A stretch of DNA of 52,944 bases from positions 1 through 52,944 of the forward strand of contig CAMDEX010000009.1 of NCBI GenBank assembly GCA_945897075.1, in the 5' to 3' direction. Each line of letters begins with the position of its first letter. Within the stretch, counting starts at the first letter, position 1. The notes beneath the pieces are model-generated. The model did no database searches, was not told the DNA's origin, and saw only the letters and a list, made by a program, of their open reading frames with translations. Origin of the DNA: Litorilinea aerophila. GTDB taxonomy: Bacteria > Chloroflexota > Anaerolineae > Caldilineales > Caldilineaceae. The position numbers and the translations under genes are program-made. Below, piece by piece: positions 8,034 through 16,330 of this stretch.

Positions 8034-9473
8034 CTACCCGTGCCCCACATAAATCGTTTTCGTGCGCGTATAAAACTCAATCGCGGCGGGTCCCTGCTCT
8101 TTGAAGGTGTTGGCGCTGGAATGTTTGAAGCCGCCAAAAGGCGCTTGCAGAGCCAGCCCGGAGGAGGATTCGTTGATCTTCACCACGCCCGCTTCGATGC
8201 GGTTGGCGAACTGGAAGGCCCGCTGCAAATCGTTGGTGACAACCGTTGCAGACAATCCGAACTCGATGGCGTTGGCCTTTTCCAGGGCGTCGTCAAAATC
8301 CCGCGCCCGGATGATACCCACCACCGGGCCGAAGACCTCTTCCTGGGCGATGCGCATCGAGACATCCACCCCGTCGAAGACCGTCGGCTGCACGAAGTAG
8401 CCGCCGTCGGATGCCCGGCTGCCACCCGCCAGCAGCTTCGCCCCTTCCTGCTGGGCAATGGCGATGTAGTCCAAATCCGTCTCCAACTGGCCTGCATCCA
8501 CCGCCGGCCCCATCTGCACGCCGGATTCCAGCCCGTTGCCCACACGCAAATTGCGGGCGGCGTCGGTGAGCGCGGCGGCGAAAGCGTCGGCAACTGCGTC
8601 CTCCACAATCACCCGGCTGGTAGCGGTACACGCCTGGCCGGTGACGCCAAAGCCGCCCGCCACGGTCAGGGCCACGGCCTGGGCAATCGGCGCATCCTTC
8701 AGCACAACCGTCGGGTTCTTGCCGCCCATCTCCAATTGGACGCGGGTCAGATTTTGCATGGCCTGGGCGTAGATGCCCATCCCCACCGCATAGGAGCCGG
8801 TAAAGCTCACCCCGTCCACATCCTTGCTGCCTACCAGCGTATTGCCCACGGAGCGCCCGGAGCCGGTGACAAAGTTAAGTACACCAGCGGGGATGCCCGC
8901 CTCGACCAGCGCCTCCACCAGCAGCAGGCCGATGTGGGGCGAGAGGCTGGCCGGTTTGAAGACGACAGTATTGCCATAGATAAGCGCGGGGGCCATCTTC
9001 CAGGCCGGGATGGCGATAGGGAAGTTCCACGGAGTGACGAGGGCGACGACACCCAGCGGCTCGCGGCGGGTGTAGAGCAGCTCACCGGGGATGTTACTGG
9101 GCAGGGTCTGGCCGCCCATGCGCCAGCCCTCGCCCGCGGCATAACTGAAGATATCGCGCGCCCGGTTGACTTCGCCTCTGGCTTCGGTGTAGGTCTTGCC
9201 CTCTTCCTGCGTCAATGCTTTGGCGAACTCGTCGCCCCGGCGGTCAATGATTTTGCTGGCTTTGTCCAGAATCACGGCGCGGGCAGGGGGCGGGGTGTTG
9301 GCCCAGCCCTTCAACGACTCTTTGGCCGCGGCGATGGCGCGCTGGGTATCCTCCACTGTGGCGCTGGGAAAGTGGCCCAGCAGTTCGTGGTTGGCCGGGT
9401 TGCGGTTCTCGAAAGTTTCGCCGCTGGCAGAGTCCACCCACGCGCCGGCGATGAGGTTTTTATATGTTGGCAT
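8034..9473 (-). CDS. NAD(P)-dependent aldehyde dehydrogenase
   Basis: A complete 479-residue aldehyde dehydrogenase. The catalytic set is visible: Asn150 in TPWNFP, Lys173 in VVFKPAS, Glu248 in LEMGGKNP and nucleophile Cys282 in GQACTATSR. The sequence looks like the group that includes 2-oxoglutarate semialdehyde (2,5-dioxovalerate) dehydrogenase. That fits the neighbouring sugar-acid dehydratase as a late step of a pentose- or hexarate-acid pathway. The substrate assignment is inference. The start at 9473 has an AGGAAA element upstream. A plus-strand frame of similar length over the same bases is a shadow of codon bias. Confidence 0.9.
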   Translation of the reverse strand: MPTYKNLIAGAWVDSASGETFENRNPANHELLGHFPSATVEDTQRAIAAAKESLKGWANTPPPARAVILDKASKIIDRRGDEFAKALTQEEGKTYTEARGEVNRARDIFSYAAGEGWRMGGQTLPSNIPGELLYTRREPLGVVALVTPWNFPIAIPAWKMAPALIYGNTVVFKPASLSPHIGLLLVEALVEAGIPAGVLNFVTGSGRSVGNTLVGSKDVDGVSFTGSYAVGMGIYAQAMQNLTRVQLEMGGKNPTVVLKDAPIAQAVALTVAGGFGVTGQACTATSRVIVEDAVADAFAAALTDAARNLRVGNGLESGVQMGPAVDAGQLETDLDYIAIAQQEGAKLLAGGSRASDGGYFVQPTVFDGVDVSMRIAQEEVFGPVVGIIRARDFDDALEKANAIEFGLSATVVTNDLQRAFQFANRIEAGVVKINESSSGLALQAPFGGFKHSSANTFKEQGPAAIEFYTRTKTIYVGHG

Positions 9474-9525
9474 TGGGGTTTCCTGTCTATTGCATAGGTA
9501 AAATTTGATGGCCCGGTAATCTGAT

Positions 9526-10686
9526 TCACGCCTGCAATTCCATCAGCAGTGCGGTCAACAACGCCAGCCGCCCGGCGATCTGGTCAACTTCGATATGTTC
9601 GTGATCCGCGTGCGCACCGTGACCGGGCACGCCCAGTCCATCCAACGTCGGGATGCCCAGCGCACCGGTCAGGTTGCCGTCGCTGCCGCCGCCTGTACTC
9701 CCCTCGTGCAGGTCCAGCCCGATTTTTGCGCCGATGGCCTGGGCCTGCCTAAAGAGAGCCTCTGTCACTTTGCGTTCCAACGGTGGACGACCGCCGCCGT
9801 CGTGGGTGATAAGTTTGGCCCCGGCCAGCACCGGTGTCAGCCCACGGATGGCGTGGCGCACCCGGCCCATCTCTTCCTCGCTCCACGCCCGCACGTCAAT
9901 AATAGCTTTGGCGTGGGGCGCGACGACGTTCGAGCGGGTGCCGCCGCTGACAACGCCCACATTGACCGTCGTGCCCGCTGCCAGATCGGTCAGGCTGTGC
10001 AGGGCCAGAATCTGGTGGGCCAGTTCCTGAATGGCGCTGATGCCCTTTTCCGGCTCCACCCCCGCGTGCGCAGCCCGTCCGGTAATTTCCAGTTCAAAGT
10101 GGCCCGTGCCTTTGCGCGCGGTCTTGAGGACACCGCCGGGCAGGGGCGACTCCATCACCAGCACATAGGCAGCCTTGCGCGCCTCGTATTCGATCAATTG
10201 TTGGGAGGTCTGGCTGCCCACCTCCTCGTCGGAGGTCGCCAGCAAAAGCACAGGCCGGGGCAGACGCAGCCCCATCTCCTGCACGCCGCGCATGACAAAT
10301 TCTACCAGAGCCAGGCTGGACTGCATATCGAAGATACCCGGCCCATAGGCCCAGCCCTGTTCATCAATGCGCCAGGGATGGGTGGCCAGGGAGCCGACCG
10401 GCCATACGGTGTCGAAATGGCAGAGAATCAGCGCGGGTTTGGCGGTGGAGTCCGCCACGTAGTCCGGGTTGGCAAAGCGCGCGGCCAGGTGGTTGCCCCG
10501 CTCCGGGTTGGGGATGATGTCGGTCTGCATACCGACGGCGGCGTAGCGTTTGGCCAGCAGCGCGGCAAAGGCATCCAGCCGGGCTTTGTCGTCGCTGGGC
10601 GTTTCGTGTTCCACCAGAGCGCGAATGGTGGCGAGGATTTCTTCCCGCTTTGTGTGATAAAAACCGACAAGTCGTTGGGTGTACAT
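9526..10686 (-). CDS. M20 family metallopeptidase (carboxypeptidase G2-like)
   Basis: A 386-residue dinuclear zinc amidohydrolase. Expected ligands are His90 and Asp92 in CHFDTVWP, Asp120 in GPGIFDMQ, Glu154-Glu155 in SDEEVG, Glu179 in VMES and a late His in GHGAHADHEHI. His207 in GRAAHAG is the dimer-interface histidine. It should release an amino acid or small acyl group from an amide in the cytoplasm. The start at 10686 is fixed by a good AGGAGG site about seven bases upstream; an upstream in-frame ATG at 10710 lacks one. It leads the minus-strand block that continues with the aldehyde dehydrogenase. Confidence 0.9.
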   Translation of the reverse strand: MYTQRLVGFYHTKREEILATIRALVEHETPSDDKARLDAFAALLAKRYAAVGMQTDIIPNPERGNHLAARFANPDYVADSTAKPALILCHFDTVWPVGSLATHPWRIDEQGWAYGPGIFDMQSSLALVEFVMRGVQEMGLRLPRPVLLLATSDEEVGSQTSQQLIEYEARKAAYVLVMESPLPGGVLKTARKGTGHFELEITGRAAHAGVEPEKGISAIQELAHQILALHSLTDLAAGTTVNVGVVSGGTRSNVVAPHAKAIIDVRAWSEEEMGRVRHAIRGLTPVLAGAKLITHDGGGRPPLERKVTEALFRQAQAIGAKIGLDLHEGSTGGGSDGNLTGALGIPTLDGLGVPGHGAHADHEHIEVDQIAGRLALLTALLMELQA

Positions 10687-10732
10687 TATGCTTCCTCCTG
10701 ATCTGGTCACGCTGGATCAAAAAGCGCTTGTA

Positions 10733-10799
10733 AACACGGATGGAAAAGAACACAGATGGAGACCCTGCATTTTCCGTGTTCATTTTTATCTGTGTTTAT
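10733..10799. repeat. Imperfect hairpin of ACACGGAT-type repeats
   Basis: Near-complementary arms beginning AAACACGGATGG and ending TATCTGTGTTTA flank a short centre, with a second inner pairing of GAACAC and GTGTTC. It lies upstream of the M20 peptidase start and downstream of the membrane-protein gene. It is one of several such elements in the window. Confidence 0.75.
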
Positions 10800-10829
10800 A
10801 CAAAAAATTTCACTGGGTAGACACTACCG

Positions 10830-11330
10830 TCATCGTCCAAATCCGAAATCGAGTGCGCTGAAAAAGAGCGGAATCATCAGCACAAAACCGATGAAAATGG
10901 CCGCCACTTCCAGATAGACCCAGCCCTGGGCCGCGCGCAGCCAGATACGTTGGCGGGTGCGGGGGGCAGACCGCCGCCCTGTGAAGACGTAGCGAACTGT
11001 GTAGAATTCGGCAGGACGCACGGCTTCTAGCGGCTGTACATCCCAGCCGGTGTGCTGAAAGGGGCGGGGCAAAGCGGTCACGAGCCAGTGGCTGGCGTAG
11101 CCCACCGGCAGCACAAAGAGAAACCAGTAGAGCAGTGCGCCCAAAAACCAATCCAGCCAACCCCAGGGAATAGGGCTGTAATAGGCGAAGACATCCAGCC
11201 AGAGCCAGGCCAGAAAGAGAAGTATCGGGCAGGCCAGCAGCCAATAGCCGATGCCGTTGACAGGCGGCGTCGCCTCGATCAGCAGCGCAGGCACCGCGCG
11301 CCGGGTCGCTTTCGTCGTCGTTTCAGCCAT
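10830..11330 (-). CDS. Small integral membrane protein of unknown function
   Basis: The 166-residue product has a short basic N-terminus, two hydrophobic segments (LLACPILLFLAWLWLDVF and LGALLYWFLFVLPVGYA) and a third near the C-terminus (AAIFIGFVLMIPLFF). Between them is a hydrophilic stretch with RRSAPRTRQR. I recognise no family. The start at 11330 (MAETTTKATRR) is preferred to 11363, because the longer form begins inside the inverted repeat upstream. Confidence 0.65.
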   Translation of the reverse strand: MAETTTKATRRAVPALLIEATPPVNGIGYWLLACPILLFLAWLWLDVFAYYSPIPWGWLDWFLGALLYWFLFVLPVGYASHWLVTALPRPFQHTGWDVQPLEAVRPAEFYTVRYVFTGRRSAPRTRQRIWLRAAQGWVYLEVAAIFIGFVLMIPLFFSALDFGFGR

Positions 11331-11349
11331 ACACGCCACCATTCCAGTC

Positions 11350-11428
11350 AACCACAAAGTCACAAAGACACGAAGGAAGAAAGAAGAAGAAAAAGTATTT
11401 AACTTTGTGTCTTTGTGTCTTTGTGGTT
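11350..11428. repeat. Hairpin of 8-base ACAAAGAC units
   Basis: AACCACAAAGTCACAAAGAC at 11350-11369 faces its near reverse complement at 11404-11428 across a purine-rich centre. The unit has a period of eight. The right arm supplies the last codon and stop of the NYN gene. Related copies occur at 21789-21867, 48619-48704 and, as a half element, 50677-50700. Confidence 0.9.
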
Positions 11429-11930
11429 ATTTCCTCTTCTGTTTCTTGGCCTTGTCGAACATACGCAGCCAGTCGTCCACTTCGCGCTCGGACAGGTTGA
11501 CGTGGCTCTCGGCCCCGGCTTCCGGCGCAGGAATTGTCTTGCTTGTCTTGCTGGTACGCGTCTGCATCCGCTGTACAAATTCGTCGCTGCGCCAGGCTTC
11601 CACCTGCGCGGATGCTGCTTCACGGCGCAATTCAGCGTCGTTGGAAACCAGAATCAGCCCTTTGCTGGCGCTACGCAGCCGCTGGCGGATCAGCTCGTCG
11701 GCGTCCTGGGGGTTGCGCGCAAAGACGACATTCACCCCCGCGCCGCTCAGCCCGATGGAGCGCCCGCCGGTGATGCCGTGATCAAAGATGACGGTCATGC
11801 GGTCTGCGGCTTTGCTGCGCCAAATACGCAGGCGCGCCACCAGTTTGGCCTCGTCGTCCTCGTCGGCCAGACTGATGTCGGGGATTGCACCCGACCCGAT
11901 CAGATTGTGGCCGTCAATCAGCAGCGGCAC
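11427..11930 (-). CDS. NYN-domain (YacP-like) ribonuclease
   Basis: The 167-residue protein starts MPLLIDGHNLIG, with the PIN/NYN-type Asp6 and Asn9. Further acidic positions appear in VIFDHG and DADELIRQRL, followed by LILVSNDAELR. This matches YacP/Rae1-like nucleases, which cut RNA in or near ribosomes in Firmicutes. The C-terminal 40 residues are charged and end in a lysine-rich tail (KKQKRK). The last codon and stop lie in the hairpin repeat at 11350-11428. The start at 11930 is the only one giving the LIDGHN motif at the N-terminus. Confidence 0.8.
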   Translation of the reverse strand: MPLLIDGHNLIGSGAIPDISLADEDDEAKLVARLRIWRSKAADRMTVIFDHGITGGRSIGLSGAGVNVVFARNPQDADELIRQRLRSASKGLILVSNDAELRREAASAQVEAWRSDEFVQRMQTRTSKTSKTIPAPEAGAESHVNLSEREVDDWLRMFDKAKKQKRK

Positions 11931-12007
11931 GGCTACCCCCAGGAAAAAATAGAACGCGGATAAAACGGATTGAGCGGATCAGAGCGGATGAAAACGACAA
12001 AGTATCT

Positions 12008-13003
12008 TCACCTCTTCATCCCTTCACCCCTTCTTTTCCGCCACAGCAACCCCACCGGATAGCCCGCCATTTTTGCCACATCACCCACAGCGCGGATGAG
12101 TGGGACGAGTGCGGCCGCCTGCATCCATTCTAGCACAGAGATGTTGCCCCCCAGTTTTGTCAAGCGTTGCCAGGGGCGCAAACAATAGACGATCAGCCCA
12201 ATCAGCAGCCCGGCCCAGCCCAGCCAGCGGGCAGAGAAACCCCAGAGCGCGTGGCCGAGCAGCGCGGGCAGCGCGACAAAATAGGTGGCGTAGCGGATGG
12301 CGTGGCGTCTGCGCCAAAGGTCGGCCTTGCCGTCGCCGCGGGCGTAGCGGTAATACTGTGCGGCGAAAGCGGACAGGGACGAGCGCGGGCGAAAGTAAAC
12401 CAGCGCATCCGGCGCCCAAACAAAGCCGCTCGGTTTGTCCGGCTGCTGGGCATTCACGGCAAAATCAAAGAGCAAATCCTCGCAATAGTCCAGCCATTCG
12501 GGATAGCCGCCTGCCTGCTGCCACACATCCTTGCGAAAGGCCACGGAACGGCTGCTGGGCAGGAATGTGTCCGGGTCTATCTCATCGGTCAGGGGCAGAA
12601 CAGTGGCGGCCAGCGCCGTCTCGAAGACGCCCTGGGCATCGGGCAAGAAGAAACCGGCCACCGCCGCTGCCTGCCTGCCATCCTCGAAAGGCGCAACCAG
12701 CCGCTCCAGCCAGCGGGGGTGCAGCCGCACGCCCGCGTCTGTGGCCGCAATAATCGGCCCGTTGGCTGCCGATATTGCCAGATTGCGCCCCCGGCTGATG
12801 TTGGCCCCCGGCTCCACGAGTACGCGCAGATTGGGCAGACGATCCCTGTATGAACGTAGGATCGCCACTGTATCGTCACGGCTGCCTCCGTCGCAGATCA
12901 CCACCTCATCCGGCGGGCGCGACTGCGCGGCCAGCGAATCGAGCAGACGGGCGATGGCCGCGCCCTCATTATAGACAGTTGCGATGACGGAGACCTGGGC
13001 CAT
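12008..13003 (-). CDS. Family 2 glycosyltransferase with C-terminal membrane segment
   Basis: The 331-residue product opens with the GT-A signature VSVIATVYNEGAAIARLLDSL and contains VICDGGSRDD and AATDAGVRL as donor-binding acidic sites. Two hydrophobic segments near residues 255-300 (ALPALLGHALWGF; GWAGLLIGLIVYCL) anchor it in the membrane. Acceptor and donor cannot be read. The start at 13003 removes 36 residues that a longer frame would encode from heptamer repeats. Confidence 0.85.
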   Translation of the reverse strand: MAQVSVIATVYNEGAAIARLLDSLAAQSRPPDEVVICDGGSRDDTVAILRSYRDRLPNLRVLVEPGANISRGRNLAISAANGPIIAATDAGVRLHPRWLERLVAPFEDGRQAAAVAGFFLPDAQGVFETALAATVLPLTDEIDPDTFLPSSRSVAFRKDVWQQAGGYPEWLDYCEDLLFDFAVNAQQPDKPSGFVWAPDALVYFRPRSSLSAFAAQYYRYARGDGKADLWRRRHAIRYATYFVALPALLGHALWGFSARWLGWAGLLIGLIVYCLRPWQRLTKLGGNISVLEWMQAAALVPLIRAVGDVAKMAGYPVGLLWRKRRGEGMKR

Positions 13004-13008
13004 AAAGA

Positions 13009-13065
13009 AATTGTGAATTGTGAATTGTGAATGAACGACACCTACCACCTGCCACCTGCCACTCC
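13009..13065. repeat. Composite 7-mer element (ATTGTGA units then ACCTGCC units)
   Basis: Three ATTGTGA units, a short link, then ACCTACC and two ACCTGCC units. The same two unit types in the same order, inverted, occur at 49662-49733. It abuts the start codon of the glycosyltransferase. Confidence 0.85.
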
Positions 13066-13135
13066 CTCCATTTTGCCTTATAACCCCGTCGCGGGCAATT
13101 CCCTGTCCCATTCGCTATCCATCCCAGCCACCTGC

Positions 13136-13141
13136 TATAAT
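13136..13141 (+). promoter_or_regulatory. Possible -10 box for dinG
   Basis: A perfect TATAAT sits at 13136-13141. No convincing -35 box is at the proper distance; TTCGCT at 13111-13116 is a poor match with 19-base spacing. Between it and the dinG start lie about 240 bases, including two GGTCTGC-family elements that would be transcribed as a leader. Confidence 0.3.
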
Positions 13142-13145
13142 CAAT

Positions 13146-13355
13146 AGACCGCGGACGGCGGACGACAGACCGCGGACCGTCGCCTGATAGCAGACATTCA
13201 TTCTGCTCCGCTCGATCCGCTACGTTAGCGTTCTATTTTCAGTAGACCGCAACGTGTGGAGTCCCAGTTGACCTGCCGGAGACTTTACCAGCGGTCTGCG
13301 GTCTGCCGTCTGCCGTCTGCGGTCTGCGGTCTGCGGTCTGCGGTCTGCGGTCTAC
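13146..13355. repeat. GGTCTGC heptamer array with a short opposed copy
   Basis: At 13291-13355 about nine units of GGTCTGC or CGTCTGC follow one another. At 13146-13180 the opposite orientation (GACCGCGGAC, CAGACCGCGGACC) occurs. The two can pair across about 110 bases. This is a second, unrelated 7-mer family, and it lies in the leader of dinG. Confidence 0.9.
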
Positions 13356-13383
13356 TGATTCTTGCCTATAGAACGGACAGCCA

Positions 13384-16251
13384 ATGCCCCCGCGCACATT
13401 TGTCGCCGTAGATGTGGAAACCACCGGGCTTAGCCCGCAGAAAGACGCCATCATCGAAATCGGTGCCGTGCGTTTTTGCGACGGCGAAATTGTCGCCACC
13501 TTCGCCACTTTCATCAATCCGGGCCGCCCCATCCCACTCTTTATCCAACAACTGACAAACATCTCTGACCGCGACGTGGCGGGCAAACCGACGATTGAGC
13601 GCGCGCTGCCCGAACTGCTCGCCTTTGTGGATAGCTCGGTCTTCGGCGTCGTCGGCCACAACGTCGGTTTTGATCTGGGCTTTCTGGAAGCGGCTGGGGC
13701 CAACTTCCACCGCCCCCGCCTGGACACCCACGAACTGGCGACGATTCTGCTGCCCAACCAGCCCAGCTACAATCTGGGCGAACTGTGCAGCAGCCTGGAC
13801 ATTCACCTGGACGACGCGCACCGGGCCAACGCCGACGCCGCGGCCACCGCCCAGCTTTTTATGCGCCTGCTCGAACGGCTGGAACAGCTTCCCCTGCAAA
13901 TCCTGCAAATTCTTGCGCAGAGCAGCGCGGGCAGCGACTGGGCTGTGCGCTTTCTGCTGGAAGATGCCCTGGCGCAGCGTCTCTCCGGCGTGTGGAGCGC
14001 AGCGCCCGTGCGTTGGATTCGGGCGGACACGGCCCCATCTGTCGCGCCGGCCCAACCCGCGCCGGAGAGCGCCACCGCCCAACGGCTGGTCACGCCCGCC
14101 ACTCTCGACGCGGCCTTTGCCAACGACGGCCCGCTCGCCCGTCGTCTGGGCGGCCACTACGAGATGCGCCAGGGACAGGTGGAGATGGCCCGTCTGGTGC
14201 TGGATGCCTTCAATGCTGGAAGCCACCGGATGATCGAAGCGGGCACAGGCACGGGCAAAAGTATGGCCTATCTGCTGCCGGCCGCGCTGTGGGCCGCATC
14301 CCACAACCAGCGCGCCGTCATCGCCACCAACACCATCCCTCTGCAGGAGCAGTTGCTGGAACAGGAGATTCCCCGGCTGGCTGATCTGTTGGCCGAAGTC
14401 GCGCCCGAACTGCCGCCTCTGCGCGCCGCGCTGCTCAAAGGCCGCCAGAACTATCTGTGTACCCGCCGCTTGGAGCAGTGGCGGGCCAACCGCCAGTTGG
14501 CCCCGGTGGAGCTGCGTCTGCTGGCAAAGGTGCTGGCCTGGCTGCCCAACACCCGCACCGGCGATCTTTCCGAGCTTTCCATCACCGACGCCAAAGAGCG
14601 CTCACTCTGGCGGCAGATCGCATCGGACCCGGCCATCTGCACGGAGGAGCGCTGCGGCAGCCACGCGCACCAGCAGGGTGAATTCGGCTCCCACGACTTT
14701 TACTGGCAGGCGCGCCACGCCGCCGACGCCGCCCATCTGCTGGTGGTCAACCACGCCCTGCTTCTGGCCGACGTGGAGACGGGCCATCGGCTGTTGCCCG
14801 CTTACAACCATCTGGTCATTGACGAGGCCCACCGGCTGGAGGATGCGGCCACCGAAGCGCTGACCAGCCGCACAGATCGGGCGCAGATTGACGGCGCGCT
14901 GGGCCGGCTGGTGGCATCGAAAGAGATGCGCCGTCGGCTGGAGAGCCACCCAGAGTGGCCGCGCCAGAGCCGTCAGATCGAGGAAGCGGCGCGCCGTCTG
15001 TCCGCGCCGTTGGGCGAATTTGCCACCGCTCTGCTCCAATTCGCCCAGGCCCAGGAGGATATCCGCCCCAACGCCGAATATGCCCAGCGGCTGCGCCTGG
15101 ACAGTGGGATGCGCGCCCAGCCCCGCTGGAGCCAACTCGAAATGGAGTGGGACGCCATCAGCCGCGGCCTGCGCGCCGTCCTGGAACAGAGCCGGGCGCT
15201 GGCCGACGGGCTGGAACGGGCGCGCTGGTGGGCCGAGGACGCCAGCGCCGTCTACCTGAATGAGCTGCGCGCCAACGCTGATTATCTGGCCGAACTGGGC
15301 GCGGCCGCTGATCGGGTGATCTTTCGTCCGGTGAGCGCGGACAGGGAGACTGTCACCTGGCTCTCCATCCCCGCCGCCAACCGGGGGCAGGAACAGAATG
15401 TGGAGTTGTGCGCCGCGCCCGTCCACGTGGGCGATCTGCTGGAAAAGGAGATTTTTCATCGCCTGCGTACCGTCGTGCTGACCGGGGCGACTTTGCGCAC
15501 AAACGAGGGCTTCGACTTTATGCAGGATCGGCTGGGCGGGTGGAGCGCCGAGGTCTCGGCCATTGCCAGCCCCTTTGACTACCGCTCGAATGTGCTGCTC
15601 TATCTGCCCAGCGACATCCCGCCGCCGGACAAGGGCAACTACCAGCAGAGCGTCGAGCGGGCCATCCTGGCCGGGGCGAAGGCCGCCGACGGCCATACAC
15701 TCATCCTTTTTACCAGCTACGCCCATCTGAAGGCCACCGCCGAAGCCATCCGCGGCCCGCTCGATCAGTTGGGGATCGGGCTGTTGGAACACGGCTCCGG
15801 CAGCCGTCGGCGGCTGCTTAAGGAGTTTCGCAGCGGCGGGCGTTTTGTCCTGCTGGGCACAGGCACTTTCTGGGAAGGGATTGACCTGCCCGGCGAACAG
15901 TTGACCTGTCTGATGATCGTGCGTCTGCCCTTTGCCGTGCCCAGCGACCCGCTGGTGGCGGCGCGCGGCGCGGGCTACGACGACTCCTTCGCCGAGTATG
16001 TCGTCCCCGATGCGGTGCTGCGCTTTCGCCAGGGCTTTGGCCGCCTCATCCGCCGCGCCACAGACCGGGGCGTCGTCGTCATTCTGGACAACCGGGCCTG
16101 GCGGCGGGAGTACGGCGCGGCCTTTTTGGAGGCGCTGCCCACCTGCACCCAGCGCAACGCACCGCTGATGAATCTGGAAGAGACCGTCTCCCAGTGGCTG
16201 GCCAACGACCCCTGGCTGCGCGCCGGGCAGATGTTTTTGGCGTCGTTTTGA
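13384..16251 (+). CDS. dinG: DinG-family helicase with N-terminal DnaQ-like exonuclease
   Basis: This 955-residue fusion starts with a DEDDh exonuclease domain (VDVETTGL, Asp9 and Glu11; HANADAAATAQLF later). It continues as an XPD/DinG superfamily 2 helicase with Walker A AGTGTGKS (Lys292), DEAH at 480-483, and motif VI FRQGFGRLIRR. Such fusions unwind and trim DNA or DNA-RNA structures in repair. The iron-sulphur region shows NYLC, then AICTEERCGSH, but where a fourth Cys is expected the sequence reads SHDFYWQAR. Only three cysteines are therefore visible, and the cluster may be absent as in some Gram-positive DinG proteins. The start gives a compact exonuclease N-terminus. Confidence 0.92.
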   Translation: MPPRTFVAVDVETTGLSPQKDAIIEIGAVRFCDGEIVATFATFINPGRPIPLFIQQLTNISDRDVAGKPTIERALPELLAFVDSSVFGVVGHNVGFDLGFLEAAGANFHRPRLDTHELATILLPNQPSYNLGELCSSLDIHLDDAHRANADAAATAQLFMRLLERLEQLPLQILQILAQSSAGSDWAVRFLLEDALAQRLSGVWSAAPVRWIRADTAPSVAPAQPAPESATAQRLVTPATLDAAFANDGPLARRLGGHYEMRQGQVEMARLVLDAFNAGSHRMIEAGTGTGKSMAYLLPAALWAASHNQRAVIATNTIPLQEQLLEQEIPRLADLLAEVAPELPPLRAALLKGRQNYLCTRRLEQWRANRQLAPVELRLLAKVLAWLPNTRTGDLSELSITDAKERSLWRQIASDPAICTEERCGSHAHQQGEFGSHDFYWQARHAADAAHLLVVNHALLLADVETGHRLLPAYNHLVIDEAHRLEDAATEALTSRTDRAQIDGALGRLVASKEMRRRLESHPEWPRQSRQIEEAARRLSAPLGEFATALLQFAQAQEDIRPNAEYAQRLRLDSGMRAQPRWSQLEMEWDAISRGLRAVLEQSRALADGLERARWWAEDASAVYLNELRANADYLAELGAAADRVIFRPVSADRETVTWLSIPAANRGQEQNVELCAAPVHVGDLLEKEIFHRLRTVVLTGATLRTNEGFDFMQDRLGGWSAEVSAIASPFDYRSNVLLYLPSDIPPPDKGNYQQSVERAILAGAKAADGHTLILFTSYAHLKATAEAIRGPLDQLGIGLLEHGSGSRRRLLKEFRSGGRFVLLGTGTFWEGIDLPGEQLTCLMIVRLPFAVPSDPLVAARGAGYDDSFAEYVVPDAVLRFRQGFGRLIRRATDRGVVVILDNRAWRREYGAAFLEALPTCTQRNAPLMNLEETVSQWLANDPWLRAGQMFLASF

Positions 16252-16257
16252 GTAAAA

Positions 16258-16300
16258 GACAGGGACGCAGATTTCACAGATTTGAAAGATTGCGCAGATG
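16258..16300. repeat. Degenerate ACGCAGATTTCACAGAT repeat
   Basis: GACGCAGATTTCACAGATTT followed by GCGCAGATGGCG is a copy of the dispersed GCAGAT-type repeat. It lies between dinG and the YhcG gene, where it would be part of the YhcG leader. Confidence 0.6.
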
Positions 16301-16330
16301 GCGTATGCGCGCTCTGCCAGAGGTGGCATG

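Larger units (their letters stand above)
13004..13383. other. Repeat-filled 380-bp intergenic region, glycosyltransferase / dinG
   Basis: No gene is visible between these divergent genes. The region holds a composite 7-mer element (13009-13065), a TATAAT at 13136-13141, a short GACCGCGGAC element (13146-13180) and a nine-unit GGTCTGC array (13291-13355). Promoters for both genes must lie within or between these repeats. Confidence 0.8.

Noticed and set aside
8040-9497. Plus-strand frame of 485 codons opposite the aldehyde dehydrogenase
   Set aside because: The minus-strand gene has all catalytic residues; the plus frame has no known motif.
13291-13355. Possible CRISPR or iteron origin in the GGTCTGC array
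   Set aside because: Units of seven bases are directly adjacent, far below CRISPR size, and there is no replication gene or AT-rich unwinding region nearby.
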